From NCBI GenBank assembly GCA_003517675.1, contig DPAC01000171.1, positions 1 to 9,168 on the forward strand: 9,168 bases of DNA. The letters are read 5' to 3'. The position numbers and the translations under genes are program-made. The number at the start of each line of letters is the position of its first letter. Within the stretch, counting starts at the first letter, position 1. Positions 1 through 5,704 of the stretch are shown piece by piece. The notes beneath the pieces are model-generated. The model was not told where the DNA came from, made no database searches, and worked only from the letters and a program-made list of their open reading frames with translations. The DNA comes from Porphyromonadaceae bacterium. Lineage in GTDB: Bacteria; Bacteroidota; Bacteroidia; Bacteroidales; Dysgonomonadaceae.

Positions 1-1325
1 GCGGAGAAGTCATCCACCCCCTCAAGCAGTGAGGCCAGTGCTTTCATCTGTGCCGGTGTCTCCTCTTTCCATCGTTTGCGCACTGTTTTCTCCTCATAGC
101 TCACGGGAGCCTCAAAGAAGTAGGATGTCTGATCCCACAGCTCATGTAAGAAGTGAATGCGCTCTTTCACCAGTCCCACGATGCGTGTGACAGTCTCCAG
201 AGGTGCATTGATCCCCTTTTGCAGCAACTCTTTCCGGAACATCTCTGCCAGCTGGCTGTCAGGCATCTTGAGGATATATTGGTGGTTGTACCATTTGGCT
301 TTCTCCAGGTCGAAGCGTGCACCGCTCTTGCTGCAGCGCTCAAAGGAGAAAGCTGCCGTAAGCTCTTCAAGGGTGAAGATCTCCTGCTCCGTGCCGGGGT
401 TCCACCCCAGGAATGCCAGAAAGTTGATGACCGCTTCCGGCAGGTAACCACTCTCGCGGTAGCCCTGTGAGCGTTCGCCGCTCTTAGGGTCAACCCACTC
501 CAGCGGGAAGACGGGGAAGCCGAGCCGGTCGCCGTCACGCTTGCTGAGCTTGCCGTTCCCTTCCGGTTTGAGCAGCAGGGGCAGGTGCGCAAAGCCGGGC
601 ATGCTATCTTCCCAGCCGAGGCTCTGGTAGAGCCATACGTGGAGAGGTGCCGAGGGGAGCCACTCCTCACCGCGGATCACATGGGTGATCTTCATCAGGT
701 GGTCATCCACTACATTGGCCAGGTGATAGGTGGGCAGCTCGTCTGCCGATTTGTAGATCACCTTGTCGTCGAGTACCGATGAGTTGATTACCACCTTGCC
801 TCTGATCAGGTCGTTCACGACGATATCCCTGCCTGGTTCAATCTTGATGCGCACCACATATTGTGTCTTGCTTTGAATCAGGGAATCGGTTTCCTCTTTT
901 GTCAGTGTAAGGCTGTTGCGCATCTGCATCCGGGTGGAGGCATCATACTGGAAGTTGGCTTTCTGTGCGCGTTTTGCCTCAAGCTCCCCGGGCGTGTCAA
1001 AAGCAATATAGGCCGCTCCCTTTTCCAACAACCGATGTACCTGCTCCTTGTAGATCTCTTTGCGTTGCGACTGTTTGTAGGGTCCGTAGTTACCTCCGTT
1101 GCGGGGGCTTTCGTCGAAAGAGAGTCCCAGCCAGTCGAAAGTCTCCTGGATATACTCCTCGGCCCCCGGAACAAATCGTGCGGAGTCCGTATCTTCTATG
1201 CGCAGGATGAAAGATCCTCCCTTTTGCCGGGCGAAGAGGTAATTGTACAGGGCGGTGCGCACACCACCAATGTGGAGCGGCCCGGTTGGACTGGGAGCAA
1301 AGCGTACTCTGGGCTTTTGTTGCAT
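1..1325 (-). CDS. gltX: Glutamyl-tRNA synthetase, C-terminus cut by the window edge
   Basis: This enzyme charges tRNA(Glu) with glutamate using ATP, in the cytoplasm. Translation from the ATG at 1325 stays open to the left edge, giving 441 codons; bacterial GluRS is usually about 470-510 residues, so only the end of the anticodon-binding region is missing. Seen directly: the N-terminal class I signature [14 protein letters not shown] (HIGH-type motif at residues 18-21), RIEDTD just after residue 40, the HVIRGEEW region of the catalytic core, and KLSKRDG from residue 259 as the KMSKS-type loop. The downstream part contains FLAFLGWNP and a basic helical stretch typical of the anticodon-binding domain. 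The start is chosen because the family motif begins six residues after the ATG. No Shine-Dalgarno sequence is visible. A TAnnTTTG element lies about 95 bp upstream. It could in principle be a GlnRS-like relative, but the motif spacing fits bacterial GltX; confidence in the family is high. Confidence 0.96.
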   Translation of the reverse strand, partial: MQQKPRVRFAPSPTGPLHIGGVRTALYNYLFARQKGGSFILRIEDTDSARFVPGAEEYIQETFDWLGLSFDESPRNGGNYGPYKQSQRKEIYKEQVHRLLEKGAAYIAFDTPGELEAKRAQKANFQYDASTRMQMRNSLTLTKEETDSLIQSKTQYVVRIKIEPGRDIVVNDLIRGKVVINSSVLDDKVIYKSADELPTYHLANVVDDHLMKITHVIRGEEWLPSAPLHVWLYQSLGWEDSMPGFAHLPLLLKPEGNGKLSKRDGDRLGFPVFPLEWVDPKSGERSQGYRESGYLPEAVINFLAFLGWNPGTEQEIFTLEELTAAFSFERCSKSGARFDLEKAKWYNHQYILKMPDSQLAEMFRKELLQKGINAPLETVTRIVGLVKERIHFLHELWDQTSYFFEAPVSYEEKTVRKRWKEETPAQMKALASLLEGVDDFS

Positions 1326-1412
1326 CTGTTTTATTGTCTTATAGTGTCTCAATCAGCCGTTTCCCTTGGAGCATCAGTTTGTGGGGTGGCTGTTGTGAGA
1401 CTGCCGTTGTTA

Positions 1413-1428
1413 CTATCTGCAAAGATAG
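1413..1428 (-). promoter_or_regulatory. Putative gltX promoter: -7 element embedded in a 6-bp inverted repeat
   Basis: Read on the minus strand, 1427-1420 is TATCTTTG, an exact match to the Bacteroidota -7 consensus TAnnTTTG, oriented toward gltX. Its expected start site near 1413 would leave a leader of roughly 90 nt. The element lies inside a perfect inverted repeat, CTATCT-GCAA-AGATAG (1413-1428). No clear -33 TTTG box is seen at the usual distance. The promoter role is inferred from the consensus only. Confidence 0.5.
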
Positions 1429-1501
1429 AGAAAAAGGTTCGGTCATTCAGCTTCTGTGGTGTCGAAAATGTGAAGGATGGCGGCAATAAGCTGTCAGATT
1501 A

Positions 1502-1585
1502 GAATCAGGAACCAAGAATCAGGAACCAAGAATCAGGAACCAAGAATCAAGAACCAAGAACCAAGAACCAGGAATCAGGAACCTG
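1502..1585. repeat. Tandem heptamer array, 12 units of GAAYCAR
   Basis: Twelve consecutive 7-bp units fill exactly 84 bp. In order they end at 1508, 1515, 1522, 1529, 1536, 1543, 1550, 1557, 1564, 1571, 1578 and 1585. Units vary only at position 4 (C or T) and position 7 (A or G); the last unit (GAACCTG) also has T for A at position 6. The first six units alternate GAATCAG and GAACCAA, so they also form three perfect copies of a 14-bp unit. The array begins within the gap upstream of gltX and runs into the 3' end of the WbqC-like gene. Translated on the plus strand it gives a low-complexity NQEPRIK-like string with no stop; I do not consider that a protein. Confidence 0.95.
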
Positions 1586-2219
1586 TGTCAATTTTACTGA
1601 GTATCAGTCGTGATTCGTTTCCCATGTTGAAAAGCAGGTCGATGATGCTCAGGTCAGGGATGAAGCCCAGCTTGCCGGCAAATACCTGGTAATAGGGCGG
1701 AGTTTGGAATGGAGCGCTTCTCTTTGGATGGATCAGCTCCCTGAAATCAGAGATGCCAGGCGGTGGGCCGGCAATATAGTGGTCGGTGAAAGTGATCGCT
1801 GTCTCCATGCCGATCAACCGGCAGATCAGCTGGCGCAACTCTTCGTTAAAGTCATGTAGAAAAGAAAATCGCTTCTCATAGCAGGGGCGGAATTCATCTT
1901 CGTAGTATTCGAAAAAAGGTGTGGAACGGTATGCCGACAAGATGGCGTTCCAGTGCAAATGTTGCCAATTGCCGTGGTCGGCAATCCGGATATTCCTCAT
2001 GGAAGCACTCTCCCTTGTTGGTTTCTCAACAGGAATGCTCAGTGAAATCATCCCGTTGGCACCGGCAATATGGCACCGGTTTCGGTAACTCTGTTTCTGA
2101 TAGTTATCACCGGTCTCGATCACTGCTCTGCCGGCTTTCATCAACAGGGCGTAATAGGAGAGCGGTGCGAGGTAGCAGGAGGTGAGCAGCACCGTTTGTT
2201 GTGCCATCTCACCGCTCAT
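1575..2219 (-). CDS. WbqC-like family protein
   Basis: A 214-residue cytoplasmic-looking protein, with no signal peptide or membrane segment, resembling the WbqC family. That family is named from O-antigen gene clusters and its biochemical role is not settled. Seen: an N-terminal LLTSCYLAPLSYYALL, then QSYRNRCHIAGANG with LSIPV (about 41-64), HGNWQHLHWNAILSAYRSTPFFEYY (about 82-106, a stretch with the conserved TPFFEYY) and the C-terminal DLSIIDLLFNMG (189-200). The start is set at the ATG at 2219 because its ATG overlaps the lepB stop (ATGA), implying coupled translation; the ATG at 2207 is an alternative that would remove four residues. The same frame stays open upstream to 2351, but that extension lies inside lepB and does not look like the family. 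It is the third gene of the dapB-lepB operon. The stop codon and last residues lie in the GAAYCAR array. Family confidence is good; function unknown. Confidence 0.88.
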   Translation of the reverse strand: MSGEMAQQTVLLTSCYLAPLSYYALLMKAGRAVIETGDNYQKQSYRNRCHIAGANGMISLSIPVEKPTRESASMRNIRIADHGNWQHLHWNAILSAYRSTPFFEYYEDEFRPCYEKRFSFLHDFNEELRQLICRLIGMETAITFTDHYIAGPPPGISDFRELIHPKRSAPFQTPPYYQVFAGKLGFIPDLSIIDLLFNMGNESRLILSKIDTGS

Positions 2220-3685
2220 GCCGGTATATTCGCATTGCGGAACAGTCTGTTCCAGCGTATCTTCCCGTTGAACCACCCCTTGTCTTTCTCCAGAGAGAGC
2301 CAGATGAGGATGGGTTTGCCCACAATATGATCTTCGGGAACAAAACCCCACACGCGTGAGTCGGCCGAGTTGTGGCGATTATCCCCCATCATGAAATAGT
2401 AGTCGAACTTGAAGGTATAGGAATCGGCCTGTGTACCGTTGATGTACACCTTGCCATCGCGGTAGTCGAAATCGTTCCCTTCATAGTCCTTGATACAACG
2501 TTTGTAAGCTGCCACCTTGAAAGGCAGATCGCTGTCAAAGGTGATTGTCTCACCTCTCTTCGGGATCCAGAGAGGACCGAATGTGTCGCGTGTCCAGTCA
2601 GTGTTGTAATCGAGCGGATAGTAGTAGCTCATGCCGGGTTGCTCTTTCTCTTTGATGATCTCCCATACGAATGGTTTGGACTTCAGCTTTGTCACCATCT
2701 CCTCCGTGAGGGGGATGCTGAAGTAGATACGTCCGTTGTTGCCATTGCGGGGCTGTAATCCGGCCATCGCCAGGTTGATGCTGTCCACACCTGTCAGGTC
2801 CTGGGAGCGTGTGGTCTCCTGCCCATAGTTGTTCTGTGTAACGTAATCGGCTTTGTTGATGCCCAACTCCTCAAAGAGGCCGGCAGAGATCTGTGTACCG
2901 TCGGTATGGATCATGTAGTTGTGTTGTGAGAGGCGGGGGTTGGGTAGCAAGGTGCCGTCAATAAATACACTGTCGTTTCTCAGTGCGATGGTCTCGCCGG
3001 GAAGGCCGATGCATCGTTTCACATAGTTTTCGCGCCGGTCCACCGGGCGGTAGACAACCTCTCCATAGGTGCGCCGGTCCGATCTCACCCCCGCACTGCC
3101 GTTGGGATTAAGCCTTGACAGCGTATAGAAATCGACCCCCTGCATGTTAAGCGCCACGGTGTCGCCGGTAGGGAAGTTAAAGACCACGATATCGTTTCGC
3201 TCCACCTGGCCGAACCCTTTCAGCCGTTTGTACTTCCATTGTGGTTTTTCGATGTACGACTTGCCGCCCACCACCGGCATGGTATGCTGTGCCAAGGGGA
3301 AAGAGAGGGGGGTGATGGGTGCCCGGGGACCGTAACTCAGTTTGCTTACCGCCAGGAAGTCCCCCACGAGTAGCGACTTCTCAAGCGAGGAGGTGGGGAT
3401 CTGGTAGTTCTGGAAGAAGAAAGTGTTGATGAAGTAGACCGCTATTAGCGCGAAGAGGATGGCATCAACCCACTCCATGGTTTTGCGAAAGGTGTTGTTC
3501 TTCGATTTCTTCCAGAATGACCAGGGGATGAACTTGGTGATGTAACTATCAAAGAAAAGGAGGATGAAAAGCAGTATCCAGGGTGATCCGGCCCACACCG
3601 AGAAGAGCAGGGTTACGACAACCCAGACGGTAAACCAGAACCATTGATGGCGGGTTGCCGATGAAACACGTTGTTTGAATGTCAT
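2216..3685 (-). CDS. lepB: Signal peptidase I, long Bacteroidota form
   Basis: Membrane-bound serine/lysine protease (family S26A) that removes signal peptides from exported proteins. It is 489 residues from the ATG at 3685, against 324 for E. coli LepB. Three hydrophobic segments lie near residues 16-32, 35-49 and 76-91. They are followed by box B, IPTSSLEKSLLVGD, with the predicted nucleophile S100 just before a Leu where many homologues have Met. Box D is YVKRCIGLPGE with the general base K223, and box E is MGDNRHNSADSRVWGFVPED (GDNR 434-437). About 190 residues separate boxes D and E, with a second KRCI-containing block at 395-418. A TTG three codons upstream (3694) is a possible but less likely start. 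The gene follows dapB after 25 bp and overlaps the WbqC-like gene by the ATGA motif. All catalytic residues are present, so it should be active. Confidence 0.95.
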   Translation of the reverse strand: MTFKQRVSSATRHQWFWFTVWVVVTLLFSVWAGSPWILLFILLFFDSYITKFIPWSFWKKSKNNTFRKTMEWVDAILFALIAVYFINTFFFQNYQIPTSSLEKSLLVGDFLAVSKLSYGPRAPITPLSFPLAQHTMPVVGGKSYIEKPQWKYKRLKGFGQVERNDIVVFNFPTGDTVALNMQGVDFYTLSRLNPNGSAGVRSDRRTYGEVVYRPVDRRENYVKRCIGLPGETIALRNDSVFIDGTLLPNPRLSQHNYMIHTDGTQISAGLFEELGINKADYVTQNNYGQETTRSQDLTGVDSINLAMAGLQPRNGNNGRIYFSIPLTEEMVTKLKSKPFVWEIIKEKEQPGMSYYYPLDYNTDWTRDTFGPLWIPKRGETITFDSDLPFKVAAYKRCIKDYEGNDFDYRDGKVYINGTQADSYTFKFDYYFMMGDNRHNSADSRVWGFVPEDHIVGKPILIWLSLEKDKGWFNGKIRWNRLFRNANIPA

Positions 3686-3710
3686 AGTGGTCAATGCTTG
3701 TAATATCTGA

Positions 3711-4430
3711 TTATAGTGCGCCCAGCATATCTTTCATGCCGAGGAACCCTTTCCTGCCTCTGGTGAACTCGGCAGCCAGTACTGCTCCCAATGCAAATCC
3801 GGAGCGGTTCTTCGCATTGTGGCTAATGCGGATGGCATCATTTCCCGATTCATAAATAACGGTGTGGATACCGGGCACTTCATCCTCGCGGAAGGCTTTT
3901 ATGGGAAGCTCGCCGGGAGCGGTTTTATCTCCCAGCACCCACTTCTCCTTGTAATCCAGCTGTTCAATGACCCCTTCGGCCAGGGTGATGGCGGTGCCAC
4001 TGGGAGCATCTTGCTTGTGAATGTGATGGGTCTCCTCTATGCTCACCTCATAATCGGTGAAGCGGTTCATGATCTTTGCCAGGTAACTGTTTAGTGCGAA
4101 GAAAATATTCACACCCAGGCTGAAATTTGAGGCGTAGAAGAAGGTCTTCCCATTTTTTTCGCACTCCTCCCTGATCTCGGCCAGGTGATCCAGCCATCCT
4201 GTGGTGCCGGATACCACCGGCACACCCGCAGCGAATGCCCTCCTATAGTTCTGTAGTGCACTCTCTGGCGAGGTGAACTCAATCGCCACCTCTGCGCTCC
4301 GAAATTCGGGTGAAGTGAACTGATCCTCTTCCCCGATATCAATCCTGCAGACGATCTGATGTCCTCTCTCCAGGGCAATGCGTTCGATCTCATGCCCCAT
4401 TTTCCCGTATCCTATCAGTGCTATCTTCAT
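3711..4430 (-). CDS. dapB: 4-hydroxy-tetrahydrodipicolinate reductase
   Basis: This NAD(P)H-dependent cytoplasmic enzyme reduces 4-hydroxy-tetrahydrodipicolinate to tetrahydrodipicolinate in the diaminopimelate/lysine pathway, feeding both lysine and peptidoglycan. The 239-residue product starts with MKIALIGYGKMG, a Rossmann nucleotide-binding loop (GxGxxG at 7-12). SGTTGW lies at 74-79, and the DapB signature EETHHIHKQDAPSGTA includes the catalytic His pair at 135-136 and K139. The C-terminus has SHNAKNRSGFALGA, the usual end of the catalytic domain. It is shorter than the E. coli enzyme (273) but within the family range, and no motif is missing. The ATG at 4430 places the Rossmann loop at the very N-terminus, as expected. 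It is the first gene of the operon with lepB and the WbqC-like gene and has its own -7 element about 50 bp upstream. Confidence 0.97.
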   Translation of the reverse strand: MKIALIGYGKMGHEIERIALERGHQIVCRIDIGEEDQFTSPEFRSAEVAIEFTSPESALQNYRRAFAAGVPVVSGTTGWLDHLAEIREECEKNGKTFFYASNFSLGVNIFFALNSYLAKIMNRFTDYEVSIEETHHIHKQDAPSGTAITLAEGVIEQLDYKEKWVLGDKTAPGELPIKAFREDEVPGIHTVIYESGNDAIRISHNAKNRSGFALGAVLAAEFTRGRKGFLGMKDMLGAL

Positions 4431-4478
4431 CGTTTCGTTCTTTACACTTTACCGACCGCTAACCGGCCTTGTAACCCA

Positions 4479-4486
4479 CAAAAGTA
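4479..4486 (-). promoter_or_regulatory. Putative dapB operon promoter, -7 element TACTTTTG
   Basis: On the minus strand this is TACTTTTG, an exact TAnnTTTG match facing dapB in an A/T-rich stretch of the 118-bp gap between the epimerase gene and dapB. A start site about 6 nt downstream would give a leader of roughly 40 nt. No convincing -33 box is seen. It suggests that the dapB-lepB-WbqC operon is transcribed independently of the upstream minus-strand gene. Inferred from consensus only. Confidence 0.55.
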
Positions 4487-4548
4487 CAAAATAAATGGAT
4501 ACCGCATGCAGCTCCATCCTTAAATTCACTTCTCGAAGAAAGCTGTGG

Positions 4549-5562
4549 TCAGAGCCAACCCTCTTTGCGGTACCACTCCACGGTCATCCGAACACCCTCT
4601 CTCAGCTTCCAACGTGGGGTGAACCCAATATCTTCCTGCAGGGGTGTCACATCACAGGTCCAGTTGCGCTGCTTCATGAGGTGGTATTTGTCGCTGTTGA
4701 AAGTAGCAGTCTTGCCCATCAGTGCCGATAGTCGACCGCTCACAAAGGCGGCCGGCTTTACCAGCCAGAGAGGGAGTTTCAGCCGGATCACGCTCTTCTT
4801 CCCCAGCGCCTCCTTTACGATGGCATTGAATTCACTGTCTGTATAGCTGTCGCCATCGGCAACGAAGTAACATTTGTTTTTGATCCCCTTCGCCAGGAGC
4901 GTGAAGATCACCGCTGCCAGGTCCTGGCTATGAATAAAGGTGAGGAGTTGCTTACGGAAGCCAGCACCCACATCCAGACCGCTTTTCACCGCTTTCATCA
5001 GGATCAGATAATCTCTGTCGCGTGGCCCATAGACCCCCGTGGGACGGATGATCAACCAGGGAAAGCTTTGCTGGCTGACCAGAAATTGCTCTGCTTTAAG
5101 CTTGCTCCTTCCATAGGCGGTATTGGGACGGGGCTCACTCTCCATGCTGAAAGGGGTGTACCCCTTTTCATCTCCCGGCCCCATCACGCTCAATGAGCTG
5201 AGCAGCACGAACGTACCTGTGAGTGCGCCGGTTGCCTGCAGAGCCTCTGCCAATTGGCGGGTGTACAGGTAGTTCACCCTGTCGAAATCATCTAAGCGTT
5301 TTGCCTTGGTGAGACCGGCCACATGGATCACGGCATCAAATGAACCCGTCTGCTTCACCAACTCGCGAAATTGTTGGGTGAGTTTCATCGGGTCATCGTA
5401 ATGGAGTTCAATCAGCCGGAGTCGTTTATCCTGCAGATAACGGCGGCTGCTGCCGGAGCGGATAGCTGCCCAGGTCTCATATCCCAGTTCAAGTGCCTGA
5501 TCGGTGATGGTGCTGCCGATGAAACCACTGGCACCGGTGATGAGGATTCTTCGATTGTTCAT
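4549..5562 (-). CDS. NAD(P)-dependent epimerase/dehydratase family protein (extended SDR)
   Basis: A 337-residue extended short-chain dehydrogenase/reductase. Seen: the N-terminal cofactor loop TGASGFIG (9-16), VIHVAGLTKA near 79-87, LLSSLSVMG (120-128) carrying the likely catalytic Ser, the active-site pair Y150-xxx-K154 (AYGRSKLKAE), and RPTGVYGPRD (173-182) of the substrate half. The C-terminal part has TPRWKLREGVRMTVEWYRKEGW, typical of sugar-nucleotide epimerases and 3-beta-HSD-like members. The ATG at 5562 is preferred because the cofactor fold begins immediately after it. ATGs at 5574 and 5634 in the same frame would add 4 or 24 residues unlike the family, and a -7-like element lies between them. 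The substrate cannot be told from sequence: nucleotide sugar, steroid-like or dihydroflavonol-like are all possible. It stands alone, divergent from rnr, with dapB 118 bp downstream on the same strand. Confidence 0.88.
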   Translation of the reverse strand: MNNRRILITGASGFIGSTITDQALELGYETWAAIRSGSSRRYLQDKRLRLIELHYDDPMKLTQQFRELVKQTGSFDAVIHVAGLTKAKRLDDFDRVNYLYTRQLAEALQATGALTGTFVLLSSLSVMGPGDEKGYTPFSMESEPRPNTAYGRSKLKAEQFLVSQQSFPWLIIRPTGVYGPRDRDYLILMKAVKSGLDVGAGFRKQLLTFIHSQDLAAVIFTLLAKGIKNKCYFVADGDSYTDSEFNAIVKEALGKKSVIRLKLPLWLVKPAAFVSGRLSALMGKTATFNSDKYHLMKQRNWTCDVTPLQEDIGFTPRWKLREGVRMTVEWYRKEGWL

Positions 5563-5582
5563 TGCTTTCTGCATTTCTTCTG

Positions 5583-5590
5583 CAAAAATA
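5583..5590 (-). promoter_or_regulatory. Putative epimerase-gene promoter, -7 element TATTTTTG
   Basis: On the minus strand this is TATTTTTG, an exact TAnnTTTG match. The expected start site near 5577 would leave a leader of about 15 nt before the ATG at 5562. This supports that start over the ATG at 5634, which lies upstream of the element. The -33 region is not convincing and the stretch is A/T-rich, so a chance match is possible. Confidence 0.4.
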
Positions 5591-5624
5591 GCGATATCTT
5601 CGTGAAAATACCCTATTTGCCCGC

Positions 5625-5652
5625 TTTGAATCATTTTTTTTTGTTACCTTGC
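5625..5652 (+). promoter_or_regulatory. Possible rnr promoter (TTTG / TACCTTGC)
   Basis: TACCTTGC (5645-5652) resembles the TAnnTTTG(C) -7 element with one T missing, and TTTG lies at 5625-5628. The 16-bp spacer is shorter than the roughly 19-21 bp usually described, and a run of nine T residues (5634-5642) sits between the two. If used, the start site would lie about 45 nt before the rnr ATG. A weak match, offered because no better candidate is seen in the divergent 142-bp gap. Confidence 0.3.
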
Positions 5653-5704
5653 GTTAACTAAAAAAGGGTTCAATTGTTCTAGATAAAAACAACAGATATT
5701 TATT

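Noticed and set aside
861..1502. A 213-codon open frame on the plus strand opposite gltX
   Set aside because: It is codon-aligned with gltX, whose motifs are clear, and its product resembles no family I recognise.
1477..1692. A 71-codon plus-strand frame encoding NQEPRIK-like repeats
   Set aside because: GAAYCAR has no stop in any plus-strand frame, so the open frame is a by-product of the repeat; the rest lies antisense to the WbqC-like gene.
2220..2351. N-terminal extension of the WbqC-like protein to position 2351
   Set aside because: These 44 codons lie inside the lepB coding region in another frame and precede the family's normal N-terminus; the ATGA overlap gives a better start.
4204..4223. 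7-bp inverted repeat GTGCCGG / CCGGCAC in dapB
   Set aside because: It lies within coding sequence in a conserved GVPVVSGTTG stretch with no T-run; probably chance.
4531..4540. Short inverted repeat just past the epimerase stop as a terminator
   Set aside because: The stem is only 4 bp with no following T-run in the right orientation, so no terminator is called.
5150..5167. Terminator-like hairpin AAAGGGG-TGTA-CCCCTTT
   Set aside because: It lies well inside the epimerase coding region, with only a short T-run, so it is unlikely to end transcripts.
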